Assembly: GCA_033239005.1 (NCBI GenBank)
Contig: BSQZ01000002.1
Coordinates: forward strand, 1,075,001 to 1,139,000
Direction of reading: 5' to 3'
Source: Lamellibrachia satsuma
Taxonomy: Eukaryota; Annelida; Polychaeta; Sabellida; Siboglinidae
Length of the DNA stretch: 64,000 nt
This document shows, in pieces, positions 1 to 27,893 of this stretch (positions are counted from its first letter, which is position 1; each line of letters starts with the position of its first letter). Below the pieces are notes generated by a model. The model was not told the origin of the DNA. It saw only the letters and a program-made list of their open reading frames with translations, and did not search any database. Position numbers and translations under genes: made by a program.

Positions 1-21
1 GCAGCAGAAAGCAATGCACAT

Positions 22-27
22 TTTAAT
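22..27 (-). promoter_or_regulatory. candidate poly(A) signal of the RING-like gene
   Basis: An ATTAAA hexamer on the minus strand about 180 nt past the stop codon. No AATAAA is seen nearer on that strand. Weak, single-motif evidence. Confidence 0.3.
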
Positions 28-206
28 TTACACATTTGTTTGATAACAATAGTTTTTTTACATAAACAAATTTAAAACTAATTATTAATAAATGATTGCC
101 TAACCTACGGCCACATACTGGTCTGAAAATGAAAACATTTGGCAATATTCAGTTAGTTTATATACGTATAATCCAGTTTAAAAAAACAAATTATGTACTA
201 GAGCAC

Positions 207-1141
207 TCAGTCCCATTCTATGATGGTGTGCAATGCGCCAATTGCATCGCTGAGGCCTGTTACCAGGAAGGTGGCTGCTTGCACACCCTCGGCTCTGCAC
301 TTGGGGCAGTAGGTGTTTGCATTATGCCACTGTTCCAGGCACACCTGACACGCCAGGACAGTTTGGCAGCAGGTTGCAAACATCGGCAACTGTAGCGGTC
401 CTGTAGGAACGAACATTCTGTCAAAAATAATTTTAATTCTTATTTTATACATGTACCTGGTATGTAAATATGCAGATGGAAAGTAATCTGCCAGAATTAA
501 TCTCTGGGATTTTATTTCCCACTTTTAACCAATTATTTTTGTATAAATACACATGTACATTTAACACTTAATGGAACTGTTTCCATGTTATCAAGGAATA
601 TATTGCTGAATGTACATAAATGTAAGTATTGTCATTACAGCCAGAATACAAACCTTTGCAAATGGAGCATGTAAATGCATCTTTCAATGCACCAACATCG
701 CTTTTTTTAAGTTTTATCAGCACATGATCTTGTGTGGCTGACTCGATGGTTTGGAAAGTTTCTTCCAACACCCTCACTTTTTCATGTATTAAATCTACCA
801 CGCGGGCTTCCACTGGTAAGGGCCCTGCATCGGTACGTCTGCAACATTTCAACTTGGTTTAAATGCATGGCTGATTTGATGAGGTTCTCTGGCTGATAGC
901 ACAATGTACAAAGTTAATTCTAAAACAGACATGCAGGGATTTTGCATGTACAGGTAAAACTCTGTGATGTTTGTCATACATAATCTTTGTTGTTGCTAGG
1001 ACTAAATTGTACAATGACTTAGAAACTTATAAACAGTATATCTAACAGACTTGCCTTACAGTGGTCCATGCTTAATTTGGCCATAAGTTTACATCCTACA
1101 CATTTACTTATACATAACACTAGCATCTCCATATATCACAT

Positions 1142-1172
<31 letters not shown>

Positions 1173-2749
1173 GCGCGCGTTTGCAACATAATCGTATATT
1201 AAGAACCCACCTGAGCTTCCTTGTCCTGCCTGACTGGAAGTCTCTGTGCACACTCTCTGTCATGCACAAAATTTTTCTGGTCTGGGGTTTCCAGAAATCT
1301 GATCCTAGAAAACAGCACTACATTGTTATGAAGTATGAAGGCACAACATCAAGCATTGTTGCTTCATGGTCTTTCCAAAGAAGTATTCAACATTAAAAGT
1401 AATTTCTATATTATGGTTATTAATACAACATTTTATACTACATATAAGGGTCACAGTTATTAGTTGATGTCTTGGATGATAAAGTGTTATGGTCGATAAC
1501 ACTAATTTGGTTATTTTAAAGTATGCCAACAAGATTACTGAACATATTTATAATTCACTATAAAAATGTAATGAGTATTGTAGCTACTTGAAGCCAGTAT
1601 CACTACTATTTTGTGGGTTACTAATAATCTTCTCATTATTTATTACTACCAACTTCATTAATATATTCAATGGAACAAGTACAATTGAAGTGTGCATGCA
1701 TGTATACAGTGCACATACCATATAAGAAGTACATATTTGTATATAAAGAGTTGTACAAACCTTGTGTGCCAGGTGACTCGTGAATCTCCATGCCTTTGGA
1801 GTCTACCAGGACCACGGCCTCCTGGGAATCAAGCTGCTCCTGCAGCTTCTCGCTCACAGACACAACGTTGGCGTCTGCATCTGTGAGCCGCAGGTAGATT
1901 GTCTGCACTGGGTGGAGGTTCGCCTCCACAAGCTGAACAGCTCTGCACAGTCAAGATAGAAACATGTACTTCACATAATTACAGACTCATTAGTTATGCA
2001 GTTGAAAAAAATACATAAAATCCATGAACAATTTAAACACTAAAAATTGTTCATTCAAAAAGATGAATTTGTTGAATTTCTATGCACACAACTTATTACG
2101 TGTTTTGTGCATGGGGAAGAACCGAATGGCAACTATTCTTCATGGAAGGTATCTGGTGATAAATTTTAGTTAATTTATTACCGTGGGAACGTTTTGACCA
2201 TAGGTCGTCTAAAGGCCGGTGTTACTGCGGGTGATGTTCTGGCCGCAAACAGAAACCGTCCTTGTTGACTTGACCCTGGTGTGGCAGCAGCTGGCGGTGT
2301 GGCTTGCGACATCCCTGGTTGTGGAGGGGTGTCATATGTGGGAGTGTTCATTGTCACAGACGACTCTCCTTTCACTTCAAAATGCGCTCTGTGCGCCATG
2401 TCTTCCACTGGAAAATGTCCATTCTCCAGTGGAAACACAGCAGTGTTACTGTCGTCAGACAACCTGATCGAGGCTAACTGGGGTTTCTTTACCCTACAAT
2501 GTCAATGACATTGTCACCGTCATTGACATTGTGATATTCGGATTATCGCTAGGATTATCGCTAGCGGCTAGGTACTGTCTACTGAAACATTCTTGTTTCA
2601 AGATAAAACTGAACTTAAAATTAAGAACACGGAACGTTGCAGACGTTTTCAACTCTTACCTGAAAAATTCTGGTTATTTTGGCGGCATTCACATCCGCTT
2701 CCCTCATCGTAATTCTTTTGCTGCCGCGGAATAAAACAAATGTTGCCAT
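207..2749 (-). CDS. RING-like zinc-finger protein, complete 5-exon gene
   Basis: Exons (minus strand): 2749-2660, 2477-2182, 1942-1761, 824-654, 400-207. Their lengths (90, 296, 182, 171, 194) sum to 933 nt, 310 codons plus stop, and every junction is in phase with GT donors and AG acceptors (first donor CAG|GTAAGAG). The protein starts MATFVLFRGSK, has a Pro/Thr-rich linker (about residues 65-110), a helical region with LQEQLDSQEAVVL, then a C-terminal finger split by the last intron: CSIC at the end of exon 4, then CC, CQVCLEQWH and YCPKC in exon 5. This Cys/His pattern resembles RING/U-box folds, so an E3 ubiquitin ligase role is plausible but not shown. The exon 2 acceptor has a poor pyrimidine tract and is the least certain junction. 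I cannot name an orthologue. The gene lies opposite to, and possibly nested within, receptor-like gene A. Confidence 0.82.
1142..1181. repeat. (GT/GC)n microsatellite in an intron
   Basis: Alternating TG, CGTG and GC dinucleotides inside the exon 3-exon 4 intron of the RING-like gene. Confidence 0.9.
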
Positions 2750-2859
2750 CTTGAATTCTTGTTAAATGACGCGCGGGAAGAATGATGAATTTCATCTGTC
2801 ATCTGCAGCGGGCGTTCGAAGAAACGGCGCCAAACGTGCGTGGCCGCTTAGCACATAAA

Positions 2860-3125
2860 ACAAAAAACAAAAAAGATGCCGAAAACGAAACACGAAAAAC
2901 GAGTGGCGCTGCAGTCGCTTTTCGTTTTTCGTTTTTCGTTCTGATGCAGTGAAAACGAAAAAAGGTTTGCTGTACCTTTGTGTTGTTTTTCTAAGCAATA
3001 TCAGTGAAACCTCACATAGCAGTTTGTATTGGTTTTTCGTTTTTCTTACATTAAATGGAAAAAGGAAAGAAGAACATTGTGTGTCTTTTTCGTTTTTACA
3101 CTGAAAATTTCATAACGAAAAAGGA
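2860..3125. repeat. CGTTTTT-rich simple region with self-complementary arms
   Basis: GAAAACGAAA-type runs around 2880-2905 face CGTTTTTCG runs at 2918-2942 and 3030-3100, so the region can fold back on itself. No coding signal is seen. It lies just upstream of the RING-like gene's first exon. Confidence 0.55.
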
Positions 3126-3643
3126 AAAGACGGCACATACACGCACCCAACTGGCCATGCTTTCATCTGCCTGCACATGGGCCAAAGTTAATGCCCGGGC
3201 AGAAAATCAGGTTGACAACCCATTAACAAACTTCTATGCACGAGGCAGTCCTCTTCCTGGTACACACCCTTAGCTGGCTTTCTGGTCAAAATACTCATTA
3301 TTCACAACTGACCTTTTATCCCAAAGTCAAGGTTACATGTCTTCATTTATATAATAGTAAAAGTAGCTTTGTTAATACATTTCAGAATGTCCTTGATTTT
3401 CTTAATATCTTATTAAAATAATATTTAATACAACCAATTGATCTAGCTAATTTTTATTATCTATTTCGTCATCAAGGCAGTGTCTTTACAATTTGATTAA
3501 TTAATTCATTCATCCTGTTATAATTATGACACAATCTCTTGCTAAATATCTAAATGGTAAATCCATATCTAGAACCTAGATATCCATAGCCAACTATAAC
3601 ATGTAGCGCAGCTGTGTTTGTCTACATATGTGATCTATTCCAG

Positions 3644-3719
3644 GCCTGATAATTGGGCTGGCTGTTGGCATAGTTGGTGTCATCCTGGTTGCAGTCATTG
3701 CTATCCTGGTCATATACAA
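3644..3719 (+). CDS. receptor-like gene A: transmembrane exon
   Basis: An acceptor (ctattccag) precedes GLIIGLAVGIVGVILV-type hydrophobic sequence of about 23 residues ending VIYK, followed by the donor AA|GTGAGT. It enters in phase 1 and leaves in phase 2, exactly as the transmembrane exon of gene B. It should join the tail exon at 5616. No leader or ectodomain exon of A is seen between the RING-like gene and this exon. The 5' part is either left of the window, with the RING-like gene nested in an intron, or lost. Confidence 0.72.
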
Positions 3720-3754
3720 GTGAGTACCAACAGCAAGGAAACTGATTAATACAG

Positions 3755-4142
3755 TACTGTAATTTTCCGTGTATAATAAGCCCCCAAGTATAATACACAC
3801 CTTGACTTTTGCTCAAATATGACAGAATTTCTATATTACTTTGTATAATATGCACCCCAACTTTGTAGCATCAAACCCCGATTCCCCCACTTCTGATAGT
3901 TTGGTTGAAGCACAGTTTAAAGTGTCCTTTGGCCTGGGGAACTTTTTAGATCCAAGTAGCGCCGCGCTGCATCAGCGTCTTCTGTTGAGTACATGAGCGG
4001 CCTATATTATCGTTTACTCCGATGTGCTATTTGGACAGTGTGCAAAAAACGCAACATTTTAAAAAGAATTTAGCCTTTTAAACATGTGTATTATGCACCT
4101 GGACTTTTACAAGCATATTCTGCACAGAAAATTACAACAGTA
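3755..4142. mobile_element. MITE-like element with imperfect terminal inverted repeats
   Basis: The left end reads TACTGTAATTTTCCGTG and the right end is nearly its reverse complement (GCACAGAAAATTACAACAGTA). Internal copies of a TATAATAxGC motif recur (3772, 3845, 4088). No coding capacity. It sits in gene A's intron 36 bp after the transmembrane exon. Class uncertain (pogo/mariner-like TA-flanked ends possible). Confidence 0.5.
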
Positions 4143-5436
4143 TATACACCAAGATGTATTTCATTTCTCTACTCCAGAAAGTGCTGTTCTGATAATAATA
4201 TCCTCATGGATAGATACATAATTGTCCATGGGTATTGGTAATAATTTTATTCTGCATATCATGTTCAGAAAACCTAAAACCGAATAGGGTATGATCGTGC
4301 AACTGATAAGAACAAGCACTACCTATTTCGATACGCTATACACTTGTTATCACTGTCAAAGTGCCAATATATATTACATGACAATGCTGACATCCCGTGC
4401 TCCACCAATTCGAACAATGTGCAGACGATTTTGGGATTACAAGAAGTATATGAAGTTATTTGACAAGTCTGTTGTAATTTTTCTACCCGTGAAGTTAGTT
4501 GTTCACGCTATGATGCTTTTGTGGATACTAATTCAGACAAAGTAAACTTGTTGCTCATTTGTAAGCTAAACAATTGGCATAAACAGGTAAATCCAAGCCG
4601 CTCTTGCAAAATATTTTCAAGTTTATAACACTGTAGTACAAGGGTGCACACAGCACTACCGGCCAAGAATGCGCACTCTTATGCTGCATTATCGCAGGCG
4701 TGCTTTTGTATATAGCAATAAAACAAAGTTTGATTAAAATTGTATGCAATAATTCTTCATCCTGATCATTCAGTTCCCTAGCATTCTGTATTGGCAACTT
4801 ATGTTTTGATTTGAGGCTTAGACAAGCGATTGTGCGGGATAATTTTATTTTAATTTACCATTTTAATTACTGAGTTTTTCATGTTTCCAAATTATACACG
4901 TTGACTGCATGTTTAACAATTTTCAAGAATACCCATTGTTTGCAGCAATACAACACTTTGTGCCATACTTTGTGGACCGTATAAAGCTCTTAGATGGCTG
5001 AAATTCTCAAAGTGCTCATTTGGAGAAGTTGACCAATCAGTCAATAACAGTGATAATTATGAACCTTCTTCGGTAAAATGAATTCTAAAATAAGCATGAA
5101 TAAATGTTCTTTGAGTGATGCAAATATTGTGAGTTTTCATTACATTGTTTCACTCTGTGTGCAGTTAAACATGCAGTTAAATGTTAGGTGCACGATCTTA
5201 TCCTCATTCCTCCTATATACTTGATGAACAATAAAAATAAATATTGCAAAATATAGCAGAATGTAGTGTACCGGTAGCTGTGATTAGACATAGTAATCTT
5301 AATGAATCAGTAGTGTAGTTTTACTGTAAGCAAACTTAAAATCAGCCATAGGGCAGTTACCAGCGTCTAGGTTGGTACCAGACACATACCGAAGGAAGCA
5401 TAGCTACCTTTCAGAGTTTCGAGTGTTAGGTAGACA
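4143..5436. other. intron of gene A, no gene seen
   Basis: AT-rich sequence between the MITE-like element and a Penelope-like hairpin. Short open frames show no motif, no splice context and no similarity to other parts of the window. Confidence 0.5.
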
Positions 5437-5531
5437 GAGCTTTCAAAAACTTCTTGGTCCCTTCATCAGCGACACCTGGAGGGTAGTTCAGACTGATGCT
5501 GATGAAAAGTCCAAGAGGGTCTTGAAAGCTC
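5437..5531. mobile_element. Penelope-like terminal fragment (inverted hairpin)
   Basis: Arms 5437-5470 and 5498-5531 are near reverse complements (GAGCTTTCAA...TTCATCAGC against GCTGATGAA...TTGAAAGCTC). Read on either strand an arm contains CTGATGA, then a short stem-loop, then GAAA, the order of a minimal hammerhead ribozyme core. Such motifs are known from the terminal repeats of Penelope-like elements. No open frame is attached. Confidence 0.45.
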
Positions 5532-5615
5532 CATCGAGCTAATGCTCAAGACTTTCATTGAACAGACCTGATATTATGTGGACCAGACCTGATGTTGACT
5601 ACATAATGGTTTCAG

Positions 5616-6144
5616 AAGACATACTCACAGAAGTGATGGAGAAGGTGGAGACTTGTTGAGACATTCCACATCACTCACTACAACAGGCCATGCCAATATC
5701 TACTCCACCTATGGTGGTCAGCAACCTGTGGACACAAATAATCTAGGTGGCAACCCTGATTATGACTACATTGACCTAGATGCATTGGACGAGCATCAAT
5801 CCCAACCACAAGACAGTCAACTGGCCAATGGCTCAACAAATAGACCTTGCAGTTGCAGTACTGATGATGGACCAGCTGTACCTGAAAGAAATCCTTCTGT
5901 TAAAACCGCATCTTTGAATAAAGAAAATACTAATGGTGTTGTAATGGTAGACAATGATGATTATGAAGGAATAGGTGCAACTGCTAGTGGTATAAGTAAT
6001 GCAGGCAAATCTGGTGAGGTTGTCATGGTGGAGAATGCTGATTATGAAGGAATAGGAATTGAACAAATGGGTGATGAGGACATTGGTAAGTCCGATGAAG
6101 TTGAAATGGTGGACAATGCAGACTATGAAGGAATAGGAATATAA
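5616..6144 (+). CDS. receptor-like gene A: cytoplasmic tail exon with YEGI modules
   Basis: The acceptor ggtttcag at 5608-5615 opens a phase-2 frame to the stop at 6144 (529 nt), matching the phase of the transmembrane exon at 3644. The tail begins with basic residues, then NPDYDYIDLDALD, a linker, and three acidic tyrosine modules (DNDDYEGIG, ENADYEGIG, DNADYEGIG). It is clearly paralogous to the tails of genes B and C. The PYST motif present in B and C is replaced by CSCST. After the stop, 6145-6215 still resembles a fourth module (GGTAAGTCTGAATGAGG...) but is out of frame, so the tail has been shortened. An SH2-docking role is inferred only from the motif pattern. Confidence 0.75.
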
Positions 6145-6778
6145 CAGAGAGGTGATAAAGACATTGGTAAGTCTGAATGAGGTTGCAATGGTGGAGATAA
6201 AGAAGGAAGTGAATGGGAAAGTGATTAAAATATGAAGGAATCTGCTCTGACAATGATTGGAAAGTGATTCTTCATGAATTGGGAATACATGGTAGATTCT
6301 GTTAAGTTGATAACAATGGACAATGACAACATGTGGAAGACTGAACAAAGAAGGTACTGCCATTGATGAAGTTCATCTGACGAGCTCGTAATATCAAAGA
6401 ATGTAGCACTCCGTATATAGGGAATGCACACCACAAATGAATTCCACATATTGGACTGCTACTACTACTAGGTATATTTTGCTCAAACTTTTTTCAGAAT
6501 GTTTTATTTACAGTGTAGTTGTGCTTAATTGTGTTTTAAATGGATATGCAGTCATCACCATTTTCCTGTGTAAATTAAATTAAATCAGGTTAAATTAAAT
6601 CGTTCTTCTACTATGGAAAGAACAAATTACGGATCCATTTTTAGAGGTACCATGCATATAAAACATAAGTACAGCCTGCTTATATGCTATGCATATTATT
6701 CATTTAACACTCATAACAATACTTTCTTTGTAGGAACCGTTATATATTTAGTGTAACAGCCACTGTAAATACATACAG
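6145..6778 (+). other. gene A 3' region with decayed tail module
   Basis: The first 70 nt keep repeat-module similarity. The rest is AT-rich and has no further open frame of note. It is probably 3' UTR and downstream sequence. Confidence 0.45.
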
Positions 6779-9058
<2,280 letters not shown>

Positions 9059-10990
9059 GTATAAGCTAGTTAAATTAAAAGACCAAAAGGGCCGAAACAA
9101 CTCTTCCAACACAATCTGTTATTTGCTGCTTTCTTCATATCTTTCCAGGTGGTTCCATGTTTCTTTACTTCCTCGTCTATTGATCTCTTCCAAGTAGTTT
9201 TGGGTCTGTCTGTTTTTCTTTTTCCTTGTGGATTCCAGTCTCATGACATTGTTGGTTTGTTTTCAGAGGGTGTGTCCTATCCATATCCAATTTTTCCTTT
9301 AACAAGATTTGCCATCCAAGCCAAAGGCCCAGATGGCAAGTGGACAAGGAAGCCATTGGTTTATTGAGAGTCCATCAGTGTTCGTCTACGTGTAACCCGC
9401 CCTCCTGAGATATGTGTGCAACTTGTTTTTAAACATATTCACGTTGCTAGCGATTATACACTCCATAGATAATTCGTTTCATTCATTTACTGTCTTCTGT
9501 GAGAATGAGTACTTCCTGATATCTAATCTACACTGATCCTGTGCTAACTTTACCTCATGTCCTCTAGTTCTTCTATCTTTATTGAGAGAGAAAAACATAT
9601 TTCTATCAATATTTTCATACCCATTAAATTTTCTTGCAATCTCTTTCCTCATGCTGTCTTGGTCTGTCCTCCTCCATATTTCTTTGTTTGTGGTTTTATC
9701 TTGCTATTTTGCATGGATGTATCTCAGACATTTGTTAATAAATGTTTGTATCATTCGGTTGTTGTCTTAGTTGCTCTCCATGTTTCAGAGCCATATAGCA
9801 GCACACTTTTCATGTTGGTGTTGAAGATTCTGATTTTGTTTCGAGTTGAGAAAGATGATGTGTTACACACTGTCTTTAAAATGCTGAATGCCTGCCTGCC
9901 CTTTCCAGTCCTGTTTTTGACATCTTCATCTGTTCCTCCTTTGTCTGTCACTTCACTTCCCAGATAGGTGAATTTGTTGTCCTCTTCTATATCTTTTCAC
10001 ATCAGCTGTACCTTAGCTTGTTGTGTACTGTTCACCTTCAGTAGCTTTATTTTTGGATGTTTATTTTCAAGCCTGTCTTTTCTTCTTCCTACGTCAATTT
10101 GCAGGACTTCTTTTGCGTTTGTCTGTGTGCATGTGATAGTAAGCAGATATCTGCAAAATCTAATTCATCCAACTGTTTAGTGAATGTCCACTGGATGTCA
10201 TTTTGGCCCTGTTTAACAGTCTCTCTCGTTACCCAGTCTATTACCATGATAACAATTAATGGTAATAGGATGCACCCCTGTCTTATGCCAGTCTTTACTT
10301 CAAATGTCTCAGACAGTTTTCCGTTATGGATAACTTGGCAGGTGGAGTTTTCGTACATCTGCTGGATTAGTGTCACATACTTTGCTGGTATTCCATAGTG
10401 ATGCATCAGCATTCAAATAACGTATCTGTATTCACAATCAAAAGCATTCTCGAAGTCTGTGAGATTAATATATAGGGGTGATTGCTACTCAACCGATTGT
10501 TCTATGATAAATCTCAGTTTGTTCCTTGCTCCTTTCAGTACATCCAATAGTATGTCCAATAGTATGCGTGTGAAGACTTTACAAGTGTGATTGCACTCCA
10601 CTTCTTGAACATTCCCAAGTCACCTTTCTTTGGCAGTTTTACAAGGTATCCATTTTTCCACTCTGGAATAGACGGTGCAACATATATGTTGTTGCTATCG
10701 GGTGTGCTTTCAGAGCCTCTGGTGGTATGCCGTCTGGTCCTGGTATCTTTCTGTCCTTTAACATGTTCAATGCTCTACTTATTTCAGCTTTCGAAGGTGG
10801 ATTTGTGTTAACACTTAATAAAATTTCTGCTATTGGTATGTCTTTATTGAGGATTTCTTTGAAGTGTTCTTTCCATCTTGATATTTGCTCCGCTTCCTTG
10901 TTTAAGGTTCTTCCTTCCTTGTATTTCACTGGTTTTAAAGGATTTCTTCTTTTCCCCACTAGTGTTCTTGTTATATCACAGAGTTCCTAC
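9059..10990 (-). mobile_element. decayed RTE-like LINE (minus), interrupted by CR1
   Basis: Minus-strand pieces in order: RT start with KIPGPDGIPPEALK (10959-10639), RT core with TGIRQGC and VIDWV (10412-10089), a VLLYGSETW segment (9951-9751), and the C-terminal KRKRGRPKTTWRR-like region (about 9230-9060). These are hallmarks of RTE-class endonuclease-reverse transcriptases. Frames are broken many times and the endonuclease part is missing, so the copy is 5'-truncated and dead. The region 9298-9640 does not belong to it: it is a CR1 3' fragment inserted in the same orientation. Confidence 0.75.
9298..9640 (-). mobile_element. CR1 3'-end fragment inside the RTE-like copy
   Basis: The reverse complement matches the last 330 bp of the CR1 copies at 15.0-15.3, 23.2-23.5 and 62.9-63.3 kb, including the terminal GGCAAATCTTGTTA. 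It is more diverged than those copies. Confidence 0.8.
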
Positions 10991-11330
10991 ATCTGAACTA
11001 GTGTCAATGTAAAGACTGAAGAATTAGCAGCCGGCTAATATTAACCCTTGTGTAAGTAGAACGACACGTGTGTTGCATCCCCCCCCCCGGTTTTTAAGTA
11101 GAATGACATATGACTATGACTGACTGAGAACCCCCTGCCAACAAGCCTAGATCCGCCACTGCTCATTGCAATTAACCTGCTAAAAATGCTATGCATTAAA
11201 AATAAACAATGAGTAACATCAAAACACAATACAGTGTACTAATAATAAACTGTTGGTAAAAACAAGCCAGATTTTCAACTAGTGTAACAGTTGTGCATAA
11301 GCAAGGTAGGCATTACATTTATCCAATTCT
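10991..11330. other. short intergenic stretch with a C-run
   Basis: Contains a 10-base C homopolymer at about 11080-11089. No gene or recognised element is seen. Confidence 0.5.
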
Positions 11331-11481
11331 AGGTCATGGGGAGTACACATGGATTCGCTTCAGTAGGTACCATTTCATTATACATTTGCATATGGGTCGG
11401 TGCCTGTAAAACTTCCTGTTTGTCCTGTGCAACCTATTTTTGCATTGATTGGAGCAACAGTCTGATCTGTCTGTACAAACC
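11331..11481 (+). promoter_or_regulatory. gene B promoter / 5' non-coding exon
   Basis: Shares TCTAGGTCAYGG and a CTTCAGTAG-like block with the region upstream of gene C (30370-30420). It ends at the donor CAAACC|GTAAGT (11482), matching CAAACT|GTAAGT in C and D. The transcription start is not resolved. Confidence 0.5.
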
Positions 11482-11837
11482 GTAAGTAAATTTTACATTG
11501 AGACAGAAGATGTACCCAATCGTCTGCAATGTATAGTTACCAGGGTAACTGGTGTTAGACTCTGCAGTAGACTTTGAAAATCAGATCAATTAGACGTTGT
11601 GTAACCACAACCATGCTCCAATTTCGAGATTGAAAGTCTGATTTACTAAACTGTTGTAGTCGTTGTTTTTGACAACTGATTCTGATGCTTTTTGTTATTA
11701 ATTGGGTGTATCCAATAGCAACTGTGCAATACATTATGCATTTACAAATGAGATTAACATTTTGAACATATGCATGGTGATTTATATTTAACATTTTTAT
11801 TTTCTTAACAGGAAACAAGTCTGACCAACTGACAGCA

Positions 11838-24527
<12,690 letters not shown>

Positions 24528-25057
24528 CTAAGTAATGAGACTACCAGTGAGTCTGGTCTATAGGCACTGGCAGAAGATGGATGAGGGTTGTGGAGGAACA
24601 GGAACAGAATATAGAAGTGCTGTGAACACTAGATAGTCTGCTGAATTGAAGCAGAACATGACCATGAAGCACTGGAAGAGAAGTGGAACCAACTGTGTAT
24701 GGGCCACCCTGAGACTTGTGAAAGATGACTGCAGTGTGGAATGTGTTGATCACATACTCCAACTGTTTCAGAACTGTACCAAAGTTCTGATTTACAATGA
24801 ACTGATACATAAATTCGAGTAACACAGATAACATTTTTATTTTGGTCTTGTGTTTCTCTATGTGAATCGTGCACAATAGATGATTATTTTTGAAATATTT
24901 TTTATTACTGAGAATGATAAATTAATCTTATTGCATACATACATCTCTGTCAGTAAGTGCTGTGAGTACATTTAGGCATATATTGTGGACAATGTTTGTT
25001 TAAGGAAAATTAATTATATTGTGGACAGGACGTTTGGGAATTATGTAGAAGATTATT
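24528..25057. other. gene B 3' region
   Basis: Probable 3' UTR then intergenic sequence. No further coding signal. Confidence 0.45.
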
Positions 25058-25300
25058 ATTGTGTGGGATGTGGTGGCATGGAGGTTAGAACATTGGATAC
25101 TGTACAAATGAGTGCCTGCACTGCCTGGCTGTAGACACTGGTGGATATGTAAACGAAATGTCTTCAAGCAGTAATTGCAGCATGGCTGAATGCTTGCCAG
25201 AGAAGTTGAGATGGCGTTGGAATAAACAGGTCTGGGAGTGAAGTGTAAAGTGCTTTGAATGGTCCCAAGAACTGGAAACAATATATAAGGGTATACCTTT
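25058..25300 (+). mobile_element. second, decayed copy of the tRNA-derived SINE
   Basis: Shares GTGGATATGTAAACGAA, GCAGTAATTGCA, CATGGCTGAATGCTT, CCAGAGAAGTTGA and an ATATAAGG tail with the copy at 12103. The tRNA-like head is largely eroded. Confidence 0.65.
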
Positions 25301-25559
25301 ACCTTTAGATATATCCTGATTAATGGTATCTGAACTAATCAATGGACACAGGTCCTATGCAGTTTTATTGTGAATGTATATATGCTTATAACACAGGTAC
25401 ATATTTTAGCAAGTTACTTGTATGACAGGTATGCATCCTTTGTATTTTGTGGATAAACATAGCATATTATAAAACTATATTGCTAATCAAACAAGTTTGT
25501 GCATAGATGCTCTACGTTTATTATTAATAGTTGTCCATAATTGTTTTCAAGATGTTTAT

Positions 25560-27345
<1,786 letters not shown>

Positions 27346-27449
27346 TAGTAATTTAGTATCATCATTTTGTATTGAAATATGTATATAGCAATAGCAATAT
27401 ATTTGAGTTCTTGCAAAAATAAATTTGAAATGTGGCATTGTTTTTTTAT

Positions 27450-27893
27450 ACTTTGGTGACTCATTTGACTGTGATCCATGTTACTGTGATCAGTGCTACT
27501 GTGATCTGTGTTACAGTGATCCATGTTACTGTCAATCATGTTACTGTGGCTCGTGTTATTGTGAGTAGTGTTACTGACTCATGTTACTGCAACTCGTGTC
27601 ACTGCTACTCGCCTGACTGTGATTCATGTTACTGTGACTCATGTAACTATGATCCATGTTACTATTACTTGTGTTATTGTGATCCGTGTTACTGTGGCTT
27701 GTGTTACTGTGACTCGTGTTACTGTGATCCGTGTACTATTATTTTTGTTGCTGTGACTCATGTTACTGTGATTTGTGCTAATGTGACTTGTGTTACCCTG
27801 GATTATGTTACTGTGTCTCTTGTTACTGTGACTCGTGTTACTGTGACTCCTGTTACTGTGACTCCTGTTACTGTGTTTCACGTTACATGACAC
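27450..27893. repeat. degenerate 15-bp minisatellite (GTTACTGTGATCCAT)
   Basis: About 29 variants of a 15-bp unit (GTTACTGTGACTCGT and similar). The period keeps frames open on both strands, giving VTVIHVTVT-like pseudo-peptides that should not be called genes. Confidence 0.9.

Noticed and set aside
5833..6363. 176-codon minus-strand frame
   Set aside because: Antisense of the gene A tail exon repeats; no motif.
27432..27893. 152- and 84-codon frames with VTVIHVT or SHSNRSHSN
   Set aside because: Open only because the 15-bp minisatellite is a multiple of three.
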